A DNA stretch of 40,288 nucleotides from an uncultured Bacilli bacterium (GTDB lineage: Bacteria > Bacillota_I > Bacilli_A > RF39 > UBA660): positions 1 to 40,288 of the forward strand of contig CALVSY010000012.1 of NCBI GenBank assembly GCA_944359725.1. The letters run 5' to 3'. Every line of letters starts with the position of its first letter. Positions within the stretch are counted from its first letter, which is position 1. Below are positions 7,505-15,227 of this stretch, in pieces. The notes below the pieces were generated by a model that had not been told where the DNA came from, searched no databases, and worked only from the letters and a program-made list of their open reading frames with translations. The position numbers and the translations under genes were made by a program.

Positions 7505-9706
7505 TTATTCATCATCTTCTGTTTCATCTTTATTATCTTCATACTTTACTAACACTTCTCTTGGCTTAGAACCGTTAGGAGGACCTACTATTCCTCTTTC
7601 TTCTAATAAATCAATCATTCTAGCAGCTCTATTATATCCTAACCTATACTTTCTTTGAAGAAGTGATGCAGAAGTCTTACCACTTTTAATTACGAAATCA
7701 ACTATTTCGTTATATAAAGGATCATCGTACTGATCATCTTTTGAATTATAACTTGATGAACCTGCTGGTTTATCAGTTATGTTAGTAAACGTCTCATCAT
7801 ATTTTGCTTTTTGCTGTTTTATAGTATAGTCAACTACCTTTTGTACTTCTTCTTCTGATACGAAAGAGCCTTGTATTCTAGTTGGTGTAGACTCACCCAT
7901 TGGAAGGAATAACATATCACCTTTACCAATTAGTTTTTCAGCTCCCGTCATGTCAAGAATTGTTCTTGAATCAATTGATGATGAAACGGTAAACGCAATA
8001 CGAGATGGAATGTTTGCCTTTACAACACCCGTAATAACGTCCGTTGATGGTCTTTGGGTTGCAACTATTAAATGAATACCTGCAGCACGTGCCATCTGGG
8101 TAATACGCATTATAGAATCCTCAACTTCCTTTGCAGCAACAAGCATTAAATCAGCAAGTTCATCTATTAAAACAACAATGTAAGGAAGTTTTTTTAAACT
8201 TGTATTGCCCTCTTCTATTTTTCTTTGTATCATACGGTTATAACCTTCTATGTTTTTGGTGTTAGATTCACTTAATAAGTCATAACGATGTTCCATTTCT
8301 TCTACTATTTTCTTTAATACGATTGATGCTTTTTTAGGATCATTTACAACTGGTGCAAGCAGGTGTGGTGCTCCATTATACATTGAAAGTTCAACCTTTT
8401 TAGGGTCAATCATAACAAGCTTTACCTCATCAGGCTTAGCCCTCATTAAAATGGTTGTAATAATAGAGTTTACACATACTGACTTACCAGAACCTGTTGC
8501 ACCTGCTATTAAAAGGTGTGGTGTTTTATTTACTTCCATCCATCTTGGATTACCCATGATATCTTTACCCAACACGGCAAGAAGCTTACTATCTTGCTTT
8601 TCTTTTGGAACAGCAGATAAAACCTCTCTTAAAGAAACTGGCGTCGTAACTTTATTTGGAATATCTATACCAATCGTTGATTTACCAGGAATAGGAGCTT
8701 GTATTCTAACGTCTTTAGCTGCTAAAGCAAGCGCTATTTCCTTATTTAAACTAAGTATTTTATTTACCTTTGTACCTGATTTAACCTCTAATTCAAACTG
8801 AGTAACGGTAGGACCAACATGGGCTGCAACTACTTTTCCATGTATATCAAAATCAGTTAATACCTGCTCTAATAATTTTATGTTAGATGAAATAGATTCC
8901 TCATTAGCCTTAGTATTTACCTTTTTAGGCACTTGTAAAAGTGAGATTGGAGGAAGTTTATACTCACCAGCTGGTACGTCTTGATCCTCTTCTTTTTCGT
9001 TTTCTTCAATTGATGCATGATTAAGATCATTTACACTTGATATAACAACTCTTTTATCTTTAAGTTCATCAGAAGATTCTTCATTATCCTCATCATTCTC
9101 GGATTCTTCATCCTCATTTTCATCTTCTTTATCTTTATTAAGCCATTTTTTTGGTATGAAAAATAAAATTATCTTTCTTAATAAAGTTGCAAAAGATATG
9201 TTAAATATAAGCATAGCACCAAATAATATTAATACCCAACATATTATTTTAGAACCTAACACATCAAATGCTAAAACAAATAAGTATGAGAATATTGCAC
9301 CTAATATTCCACCACCTTGAATAAAGTTAACATCGTTAAAACCAGACACGATGTTTGCGATCGTATCTTGAAAAACCGCTGAGCCTATATTTGTATCATA
9401 CATAATGTATTTTACGTGTGCCATTGAAAGAACTGCAATTGCAACCAAATAAAATCCTATTAATTTTTTAGTAAAAAGTTTAGGTTTTTCTCTAAAAAGT
9501 AGAACGTATCCGCCAACAATTAGAAAATATACCAATCCCCAATTATAAAACGAACCAAACAAAAAGATTCCAAAATTACTAACCATTCTACCTATAAAGC
9601 CTGATCTTAAAAGTCCTAAAACGGTTAAAACTATATATAAAATTCCAAATATCTCAACAGGAATACCCTTTTTCTTCGACTTAGATGAAGTTTTCTTCTT
9701 TGCCAT
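7505..9706 (-). CDS. ftsK: DNA translocase FtsK/SpoIIIE
   Basis: Septum-located ATP-driven DNA pump for chromosome segregation, 733 residues. A Lys/Ser-rich N-terminus is followed by four membrane helices in the first 180 residues, then an acidic linker (DKEDENEDEESENDEDNEE). The motor has Walker A GATGSGKSV at about residue 401 and Walker B IVVLIDELADLM. The C-terminal winged helix (gamma domain, SASLLQRKYRLGYNRAARMIDLLE) reads KOPS/SRS-like sites. ATG 9706 is chosen over GTG 9718 because GGGGTG then lies 9 nt upstream. In B. subtilis spoIIIE precedes ymfF/ymfH, so the neighbourhood is partly conserved. Confidence 0.95.
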   Translation of the reverse strand: MAKKKTSSKSKKKGIPVEIFGILYIVLTVLGLLRSGFIGRMVSNFGIFLFGSFYNWGLVYFLIVGGYVLLFREKPKLFTKKLIGFYLVAIAVLSMAHVKYIMYDTNIGSAVFQDTIANIVSGFNDVNFIQGGGILGAIFSYLFVLAFDVLGSKIICWVLILFGAMLIFNISFATLLRKIILFFIPKKWLNKDKEDENEDEESENDEDNEESSDELKDKRVVISSVNDLNHASIEENEKEEDQDVPAGEYKLPPISLLQVPKKVNTKANEESISSNIKLLEQVLTDFDIHGKVVAAHVGPTVTQFELEVKSGTKVNKILSLNKEIALALAAKDVRIQAPIPGKSTIGIDIPNKVTTPVSLREVLSAVPKEKQDSKLLAVLGKDIMGNPRWMEVNKTPHLLIAGATGSGKSVCVNSIITTILMRAKPDEVKLVMIDPKKVELSMYNGAPHLLAPVVNDPKKASIVLKKIVEEMEHRYDLLSESNTKNIEGYNRMIQRKIEEGNTSLKKLPYIVVLIDELADLMLVAAKEVEDSIMRITQMARAAGIHLIVATQRPSTDVITGVVKANIPSRIAFTVSSSIDSRTILDMTGAEKLIGKGDMLFLPMGESTPTRIQGSFVSEEEVQKVVDYTIKQQKAKYDETFTNITDKPAGSSSYNSKDDQYDDPLYNEIVDFVIKSGKTSASLLQRKYRLGYNRAARMIDLLEERGIVGPPNGSKPREVLVKYEDNKDETEDDE

Positions 9707-9734
9707 AATTCTTTGCACCCCACTATCATAAATA

Positions 9735-9763
9735 ATTATAACACGTAAATTTTAAGATGTAAA
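9735..9763 (-). promoter_or_regulatory. Promoter of ftsK
   Basis: On the minus strand, TTTACA (9763-9758), 17 bp, TATAAT (9740-9735), about 30 bp before the ftsK ATG. It lies directly after the last ORF6N gene, for which I see no terminator in this gap. Confidence 0.65.
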
Positions 9764-9770
9764 TTTAAGG

Positions 9771-10700
9771 TTAATAAATTGGACACATATTTGATGCTTC
9801 ATTTACCTTTTTTATTATTTGTTTTAAATACTCTTGATCTTCTATTTTAGTTATTCCAAATACTTTCTTACCTAAGTCTTTTAATGAAGCTCCTAGGTGA
9901 TATAATTCATTGTTATCAATTATTATAAATCTGTCATGAAAAGCATTTGTATATTTTATTCTTAATAAAGGATACTCACTATTAAATTTATTAATATCCG
10001 TTTTTGTTAATTTACTTTTATTTTCATCCGTTATTAAAAGCACCATAACGTTTACCTTCTTTTTAGATAGAATATCAAGTGTTACTTTATCTACAAAGTT
10101 ATCTATTATTATGATTTCTTTATGTGCTTTTCCAATAATATCTACAAGCAAACTATAAGCATCATATATCTCTCCATCAAAAAACAATTTACTTTTCAAA
10201 TCTTCCTTTCTATTAAATTTATCAAATAATTCTTCTATTTTATTATCATGTTCTATTAACGCATTTTTAATATAACTAGTATCATTTTCTATTTCTATTA
10301 TTCTTCTAAAAACATCTTTGTTCTCATTTATTAAACGTCTCATTTTAACAAACGTATCCATTATCTTAATTGTTGCCTCAGTTGCAACTTTTGTTTTTAA
10401 TATGGTTGCTAGCATATATATTCCCTGCTCTGTAAAAACCGTATTTCCCTTTCTTGATCCACCTTTAGTATAGTTTGAAGTCAAAACTTTTGACTTCAAA
10501 TTATTTTTTTCAATTTCACTAATTCTAAAACAATATCTATCAGGAAACTTTAATGGATTATTTTTCACTGCCTGGTTTATTTCTTTTGTACCATTTTTAC
10601 ATCCATAAAGCACCGCTAAGTCACTATCAAGCATTACTTGTTTTCCTCTTATTTCATATATCAAATCTTTTATATCGACATTTTCTTTTAGCTCGTTCAT
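9771..10700 (-). CDS. ORF6N-domain protein with C-terminal PLD-like domain, copy 1 (last of three)
   Basis: 309 residues. Residues about 8-105 are an ORF6N (PF10543, KilA-N relative) DNA-binding-type domain (VRGKQVMLDSDLA-like start, NNPLKFPDRYCF, TVFTEQGIYMLA). A helical linker follows (RRIIEIENDTSYIKNALIEH). From about residue 175 a domain rich in beta strands resembles the phospholipase D/HKD fold (EIIIIDNFVD, AFHDRFIIIDN, YHLGASLKDLGKK), with HDR in place of HxK. Catalysis is therefore uncertain. Its ATG touches the stop of copy 2 with no spacer. The C-terminus (EASNMCPIY) differs from the other copies. A perfect inverted repeat lies inside the gene at 10474-10500. ORF6N proteins are typical of phages and mobile or defence islands. 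Confidence 0.8.
   Translation of the reverse strand: MNELKENVDIKDLIYEIRGKQVMLDSDLAVLYGCKNGTKEINQAVKNNPLKFPDRYCFRISEIEKNNLKSKVLTSNYTKGGSRKGNTVFTEQGIYMLATILKTKVATEATIKIMDTFVKMRRLINENKDVFRRIIEIENDTSYIKNALIEHDNKIEELFDKFNRKEDLKSKLFFDGEIYDAYSLLVDIIGKAHKEIIIIDNFVDKVTLDILSKKKVNVMVLLITDENKSKLTKTDINKFNSEYPLLRIKYTNAFHDRFIIIDNNELYHLGASLKDLGKKVFGITKIEDQEYLKQIIKKVNEASNMCPIY
10474..10500. repeat. Intragenic perfect inverted repeat, ORF6N copy 1
   Basis: Arms TTTGAAGTCAAAA (10474-10486) and TTTTGACTTCAAA (10488-10500) around a single base at 10487. The centre is 213 nt from the start codon and falls on codon position 1. Flanking bases do not pair, so the symmetry has sharp limits. Confidence 0.9.
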
Positions 10701-10901
10701 TTATCTAGTCCTTTCAATTAAGTTTTTTAAATATTCCTTATCCTCTATTTTGGTTATTCCAAATACTTTCTTACCTAAGTCTTTTAATGAAGCTCCTAAG
10801 TGGTATAGCTCTTTGTTATCAATTATTATAAACCGATCATGAAAAGCATTTGTATATTTTATTCTTAATAAAGGATACTCACTATTAAATTTATTAATAT
10901 C
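10668..10901. repeat. 234-bp exact direct repeat, left copy (pairs with 11574-11807)
   Basis: Read side by side, this block is identical to 11574-11807 at an offset of 906 bp. It spans the end of one ORF6N gene and the start of the next. The first mismatches are at 10667/11573 and 10902/11808. Recent tandem duplication or gene conversion is implied. Confidence 0.8.
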
Positions 10902-11606
10902 TGTTTTTGTTAGTTTCGATTTTTTATCATCCGTTATTAAAAGCACCATAACGTTTACTTTCTTCTTAGATAGAATATCAAGTGTTACTTTATCTACAAA
11001 GTTATCTATTATTATAATTTCTTTATTTGCTTTACTTATAATATCTACTAAAAGACTATAAGCATCATATATCTCTCCATCAAAAAACAATTTACTTTTT
11101 AAATCTTCCTTTCTATTAAATTTATCAAATATTATTTCAAAATTTTTGTCATGTTCTTTTAAAGTACTTTCTATATAATCGGTTTTATTTTCTATGCTTA
11201 TGATTCTTTTAAATACATTTTTATTCTCATTTATTAAACGTCTCATTTTAACAAACGTATCCATTATCTTAATTGTTGCCTCAGTTGCCACTTTTGTTTT
11301 TAATATGGTTGCTAGCATATATATTCCCTGCTCTGTAAAAACCGTCTGATTTTTAAATTTACCACCTCTTGTTTCTATTTTTTGGTCAAAATTTTTGACC
11401 AAAAAAGTTTTACTTTCTTCATCACTCAATTTAAAACAATATCTATCAGGAAACTTTAATGGATTATTTTTCACTGCTTGATTTATTTCTTTTGTACCAT
11501 TTTTACATCCATAAAGAATGGCTAAATCACTATCAAGCATTACCTGTTTTCCTCTTACTTCATATATCAAATTTTTTATATCGACATTTTCTTTTAGCTC
11601 GTTCAT
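10701..11606 (-). CDS. ORF6N-domain protein with C-terminal PLD-like domain, copy 2 (middle)
   Basis: 301 residues with the same architecture as copy 1. The first 55 residues and the C-terminal PLD-like part (FFDGEIYDAYSLLVDII onward) are nearly identical to its neighbours. Residues about 57-90 and the linker differ (SDEESKTFLVKNFDQKIE). Its ATG abuts the TAA of copy 3, and the Shine-Dalgarno (GAAAGGA) lies inside the last codons of copy 3, so the three are translated from one message. It contains its own perfect inverted repeat at 11378-11406, in a reading frame different from copies 1 and 3. Sequence-specific DNA binding is likely from the fold; the job of the C-terminal domain is unknown. 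Confidence 0.8.
   Translation of the reverse strand: MNELKENVDIKNLIYEVRGKQVMLDSDLAILYGCKNGTKEINQAVKNNPLKFPDRYCFKLSDEESKTFLVKNFDQKIETRGGKFKNQTVFTEQGIYMLATILKTKVATEATIKIMDTFVKMRRLINENKNVFKRIISIENKTDYIESTLKEHDKNFEIIFDKFNRKEDLKSKLFFDGEIYDAYSLLVDIISKANKEIIIIDNFVDKVTLDILSKKKVNVMVLLITDDKKSKLTKTDINKFNSEYPLLRIKYTNAFHDRFIIIDNKELYHLGASLKDLGKKVFGITKIEDKEYLKNLIERTR
11378..11406. repeat. Intragenic perfect inverted repeat, ORF6N copy 2
   Basis: Arms TTTTTTGGTCAAAA (11378-11391) and TTTTGACCAAAAAA (11393-11406) around one base at 11392. The centre is 214 nt from the start codon, on codon position 2, one frame off from copies 1 and 3. Confidence 0.9.
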
Positions 11607-11807
11607 TTATCTAGTCCTTTCAATTAAGTTTTTTAAATATTCCTTATCCTCTATTTTGGTTATTCCAAATACTTTCTTACCTAAGTCTTTTAATGAAGCT
11701 CCTAAGTGGTATAGCTCTTTGTTATCAATTATTATAAACCGATCATGAAAAGCATTTGTATATTTTATTCTTAATAAAGGATACTCACTATTAAATTTAT
11801 TAATATC
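11574..11807. repeat. 234-bp exact direct repeat, right copy (pairs with 10668-10901)
   Basis: Second copy of the identical block described at 10668-10901. It covers the junction of ORF6N copies 2 and 3, including the stop/start contact and the ribosome site. Confidence 0.8.
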
Positions 11808-12494
11808 AGTGTTATTTAATTTACTTTTGTTTTCATCCGTTATTAAAAGCACCATAACGTTTACCTTCTTTTTAGATAGAATATCAAGTGTTACTTTATC
11901 TACAAAGTTATCTATTATTATAATTTCTTTATTTGCCTTACTTATAATATCTACTAAAAGACTATAAGCATCATATATCTCTCCATCAAAGAACAATTTA
12001 CTTTTAAAATCTTCCTTTCTATCAAATTTATCAAACAATTCTTCTATTTTATCACTATGTTCTAGTAACATAGTTTTCATGACTGAAATATCACTAGCTA
12101 AACAAGCATCATAAGTAAAATGTCTTAATCTCACAAAAGCCCTCATTATTTCAACGTTAACTAAAGCAGCTTTATTAGTTTTTATTATTCCGGATAACAT
12201 CGCTACTCCTTCCTCTGTAAATACATATGGCAAGGCTCTTTTCATGTTTGCGGTCACAATTTGTGACCGCAAAAAATAAGGATTAGAAATAAGATAATCA
12301 TATTCTTCCTTTGTAAGCTTAAAGCAAAAATCATCAGGAAATCTTTCGATGTTTCTTTTTACTGCTTGATTAAGTGCTTTAGCACCTGATGAATATTCAT
12401 ATAATTTTGCCAAATCACTATCAAGCATTACCTGTTTTCCACGTACTTCATATATTAAATTTTTTATATCTATATTTTCTTTTAACTCGTACAT
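11607..12494 (-). CDS. ORF6N-domain protein with C-terminal PLD-like domain, copy 3 (promoter-proximal)
   Basis: 295 residues. The ORF6N half is the most divergent of the three (KLYEYSSGAKALNQAVKRN, FLRSQIVTAN, YVFTEEGVAMLSG) and looks like the commoner ORF6N subtype. The C-terminal 130 residues match copies 1 and 2 almost exactly. ATG 12494 is chosen: AAGGAGG lies 5 nt upstream, whereas the earlier ATG at 12509 lies upstream of that site. This is the first gene of the three-gene unit; about 85 bp separate it from ogg, whose terminator is at 12548-12582. It carries an inverted repeat at 12247-12273. A half-swapped gene of this sort suggests recombination between ORF6N modules and a conserved effector half. 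Confidence 0.8.
   Translation of the reverse strand: MYELKENIDIKNLIYEVRGKQVMLDSDLAKLYEYSSGAKALNQAVKRNIERFPDDFCFKLTKEEYDYLISNPYFLRSQIVTANMKRALPYVFTEEGVAMLSGIIKTNKAALVNVEIMRAFVRLRHFTYDACLASDISVMKTMLLEHSDKIEELFDKFDRKEDFKSKLFFDGEIYDAYSLLVDIISKANKEIIIIDNFVDKVTLDILSKKKVNVMVLLITDENKSKLNNTDINKFNSEYPLLRIKYTNAFHDRFIIIDNKELYHLGASLKDLGKKVFGITKIEDKEYLKNLIERTR
12247..12273. repeat. Intragenic perfect inverted repeat, ORF6N copy 3
   Basis: Arms TTTGCGGTCACAA (12247-12259) and TTGTGACCGCAAA (12261-12273) around one base at 12260. The centre falls on codon position 1, in the codons for FLRSQIVTAN. Confidence 0.9.
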
Positions 12495-12547
12495 CTTTGC
12501 CTCCTTCATACTTATAATTCTCCGTATTTTTTAAAATTCCCCCTATA

Positions 12548-12582
12548 AAAAATAAAAAAAATAAGAAAATTTAACTTTCTTA
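12548..12582 (-). terminator. Terminator of ogg
   Basis: On the minus strand, TAAGAAA and TTTCTTA pair (12576-12582 with 12562-12568) around a 7-nt loop, followed by a run of T. It overlaps the ogg stop codon and separates this operon from the ORF6N array. Confidence 0.65.
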
Positions 12583-13413
12583 CTTTTTATTTCTACTATA
12601 GTTAAACAGATACTGCAACGCTATCGCACTATACTTTCCATAAGTTTTAACAGCAAACTCTCTTATTTTCTTTTCGCCTTCTATTTCATAGTCATTTTTC
12701 ATTATCTTCTTAACCCAAGTATCAATTGGAAACACATCATATTTTTGATAAGCAAACAAAAGTATACAAGAAGCAACTTTAGGGCCTATTCCGTTATTTT
12801 CCATTAACTTACTTAGAGCGTCTTTTGTATCAAGCGTATAAAATTCATCTAAATTAACATCACCATTATTTAATTTATCAACCATTTGTTTTAAATATTT
12901 ATCTCTAAAACCAACCTTACAATTTCTGTAATCTCTTTCACTTAAGTCTTTTAAATCATTAAACGTTGGAAAAAGATAATATTTCTTATTATTAAAAGTT
13001 ACTTTTTTACCATATTTTTGTGCAATGTTATTAAGTGCCGCTGATATTTGAGGAACACCATTATTAGCCGATATTATGTACTCCATAACTGTTTCAAAAG
13101 GGTCTTGCCTTATCATGGTAAGTCCTTTTGAAAAATCAATTGCATCTTTTATCTTAACATCATTTTGTATTAAATAATCATCCATTTTTTCATAATCATT
13201 ATCTAAGTCAAAATAATTTCTTATTACTTTTTCTAAATCTTCTTCATCGTTTGACGATGCAAATAAAACGTCGTCTTTTTGATATACGTTAATTACTCGA
13301 TCTTTTAGAATAACATCAAAACTACCGTCTTCCATTTGAAAGAACCTAAAAATCTGTCCACACGTTACCGTATCATATAATTTAAATGGTTTTTTTAACT
13401 TTATTTTTATCAT
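12580..13413 (-). CDS. ogg: 8-oxoguanine DNA glycosylase / AP lyase (Ogg1-like)
   Basis: Base-excision repair enzyme of about 277 residues removing 8-oxoguanine. The N-terminal OGG_N part is visible (LYDTVTCGQIFRFF). It is followed by the HhH-GPD domain with the hairpin NGIGPKVASCILLF, whose Lys matches the Schiff-base Lys of OGG1, and by FPIDTWVKKIM, whose Asp is the catalytic acid. No iron-sulfur Cys cluster is present, as expected for OGG. The start overlaps the end of the PAP2 gene. ATG 13413 is preferred because AAGGAG lies 10 nt away; ATG 13422 would be only 1 nt from it. It is the last gene of the alarmone hydrolase-PAP2-ogg run. Confidence 0.85.
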   Translation of the reverse strand: MIKIKLKKPFKLYDTVTCGQIFRFFQMEDGSFDVILKDRVINVYQKDDVLFASSNDEEDLEKVIRNYFDLDNDYEKMDDYLIQNDVKIKDAIDFSKGLTMIRQDPFETVMEYIISANNGVPQISAALNNIAQKYGKKVTFNNKKYYLFPTFNDLKDLSERDYRNCKVGFRDKYLKQMVDKLNNGDVNLDEFYTLDTKDALSKLMENNGIGPKVASCILLFAYQKYDVFPIDTWVKKIMKNDYEIEGEKKIREFAVKTYGKYSAIALQYLFNYSRNKK

Positions 13414-14026
13414 TACTACCATACTCCTTATTCATAAACAAACTTGATATTAAAAGTATTATGCATCCTAATATCATGCTTGCTAAAACATCAGTAAAGA
13501 AGTGAGCCCCAAAGTATATCCTACTTAATCCCGTTAAAACTATCATAAGTATGCACACTATTATAAGCGGTTTTTTTAATCTATTATTTAATTTCTTGTT
13601 AATTATAAGAATAAGTGTTCCGTAAAGCACCAAAGCTGATATAGTATGTCCTGACGGATAACTAAAGCCTCCTTGTTCAATCCATTTCCATGCTGGTCTT
13701 GCTCTTTTAAAAAGTTCCTTTAATCCTTTAACTATTAAAGTACCAGAAAGTAAGTTTAATACTAAGTACTTTATGCTAAATAAATCCTTTTTATAAAAGA
13801 AAAACGCAATTACTAAAACAAAAATAGAAATAATTCCAACCGTTGATGCACTTTGGGTAATCGCATATAAAAAATGAGTTAAAAAATCACATTTAAAATT
13901 AGCCACAAAATTATAAATCGCTTCATCCACACTGTCTAATTTACCTAAATTAACAAATATACTAAGAAGTATAAAAATTAATAATAATATTGTTAAAATT
14001 ATGTATTCCTTTTTTATTCTTTTCAT
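13382..14026 (-). CDS. PAP2-family membrane phosphatase
   Basis: About 214 residues with five to six helices. The three acid-phosphatase motifs are present: KGLKELFKRARP, YPSGHT, and SRIYFGAHFFTD (SR-x5-H-x3-D). This is the layout of undecaprenyl-pyrophosphate phosphatases of the BcrC/PgpB kind, which act on the outer face of the membrane to recycle the lipid carrier, though other lipid phosphates are possible. ATG 14026 follows AAGGTGAGG at normal spacing. The gene begins just after the TGA stop of the alarmone hydrolase gene and overlaps ogg, so all three are probably translated from one message. Confidence 0.85.
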   Translation of the reverse strand: MKRIKKEYIILTILLLIFILLSIFVNLGKLDSVDEAIYNFVANFKCDFLTHFLYAITQSASTVGIISIFVLVIAFFFYKKDLFSIKYLVLNLLSGTLIVKGLKELFKRARPAWKWIEQGGFSYPSGHTISALVLYGTLILIINKKLNNRLKKPLIIVCILMIVLTGLSRIYFGAHFFTDVLASMILGCIILLISSLFMNKEYGSNDKNKVKKTI

Positions 14027-14031
14027 TTGCC

Positions 14032-15144
14032 TCACCTTTTCTTTGATAATTTACTTAATTCTTTTTTCATTTGATCAGTTACGTTTTTTTGTTTATTAGT
14101 ATCTAAATCTGAAAAAACTCCTAAATCATTTACTTTTTGCATTTCTTCCGTTCTTATTCTTGCTTGAAATTCTTTATCTTTATATATTACGTTAGTGTTT
14201 AATGACTTATAACCGTTGCTTTTAGGATTTGCTATAAAATCTTCTATGTCATTTTTTAATGGCTTACAAAAACTATGTATAAGTCCTAATGCTTCATAAC
14301 ACATAATGGTATTATTAACAATCATCTTAATCGCTAGCAAATCATCTATATCATAAACATCTTTACCATTTAAAACTTCTTCATAAATGCCACCGACGTT
14401 TTTAACACGGTAATTAAAACGCATACCAACTCCGTTTTTACTTAATAATTCTTGAGTTTTTTGGCCCATATCATTTAAATGCTTATTATTTATTTCTTTT
14501 AACTCTTCTCTTAAATTATAATACTTTAAAAAACTCTCGTTATCTAGATAAAATAAACACTGATCTTGTAGTTCATCTTTAAGCCTATAAATACCTAAGA
14601 TCCTTGTTATCGGGACATAAAAATCCTTCGTTTCCGCTGCGATTTCAATTTGCTTACTAGGTTTTAAAACTGATAAAGTGTGCATGTTATGAAGTCTGTC
14701 TCCTAGTTTAACCGCAACTGATCTTATATCCTCTCTTGCACTATTTAATATTTTTTGATGAGTTGGTTCATTAACGTCCATTCCAATTTTTGTTACACCA
14801 TCAACTAGTGATGAGATAACAGGACCAAAATCACGAGTGCATTCTTCTAAAGTATATGAAGTATCTTCTAAGGTATCATGTAAAAGTGCTGCACAAATAG
14901 TTTCATAATCAAGGCCATATATCGCAAGAATACTAGCCGCAGCAATAGGATGATTAACATAAGGTTCACCAGTTTTTCTCACCTGTCCTTCGTGAAGTTC
15001 CATCGCTTTATATAACGCTTTATAAATAAGCGCTATTTCATTAGATGAAAACTGCTTGCAATTAGGTATCAAATTAATAAACTCATGATAATTCTTAGAA
15101 AACTGTTTATCTAGCTTACTAAAGTACTTCTTTGTATCTAACAT
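14032..15144 (-). CDS. (p)ppGpp hydrolase, RelA/SpoT-like, synthetase half degenerate
   Basis: 370 residues. Residues about 40-200 are the HD hydrolase of Rel proteins with metal-binding motifs intact (HPIAAASIL, LLHDTLEDT, VKLGDRLHNM). The C-terminal half still aligns with the synthetase domain (YDIDDLLAIK, IANPKSNGYKSL), but key residues are changed. EIQIRT of the family reads FQARIRT, so the catalytic Glu is Gln. LHT reads LNT, and the SIYRK segment reads GIYEEV. TGS and ACT domains are missing. It is therefore best seen as an alarmone hydrolase. ATG follows AGGTGAGG. The stop is TGA. It begins its own unit after the yvcK terminator. Synthesis would need another enzyme elsewhere. Confidence 0.85.
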   Translation of the reverse strand: MLDTKKYFSKLDKQFSKNYHEFINLIPNCKQFSSNEIALIYKALYKAMELHEGQVRKTGEPYVNHPIAAASILAIYGLDYETICAALLHDTLEDTSYTLEECTRDFGPVISSLVDGVTKIGMDVNEPTHQKILNSAREDIRSVAVKLGDRLHNMHTLSVLKPSKQIEIAAETKDFYVPITRILGIYRLKDELQDQCLFYLDNESFLKYYNLREELKEINNKHLNDMGQKTQELLSKNGVGMRFNYRVKNVGGIYEEVLNGKDVYDIDDLLAIKMIVNNTIMCYEALGLIHSFCKPLKNDIEDFIANPKSNGYKSLNTNVIYKDKEFQARIRTEEMQKVNDLGVFSDLDTNKQKNVTDQMKKELSKLSKKR

Positions 15145-15200
15145 ACTTGCCTCACCTCACCTTAAAAAGAGTAAATTTATTTATGTATATAATACTACAA

Positions 15201-15227
15201 AAAAGAAAAAAAAGCACTATTTAGTGC
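15201..15227 (-). terminator. Terminator of the ttcA-yvcK operon
   Basis: Stem GCACT (15214-15218) with AGTGC (15223-15227), followed on the minus strand by a run of T. It overlaps the yvcK stop. Confidence 0.7.

Noticed and set aside
8451..8801. Plus-strand open frame inside ftsK
   Set aside because: It lies opposite the conserved FtsK motor motifs; a chance frame.
9771..12494. Tandem repeats taken as a CRISPR array or insertion sequence
   Set aside because: The repeated unit is a whole gene of about 900 bp, with no short spaced repeats, no transposase and no terminal inverted repeats around it.
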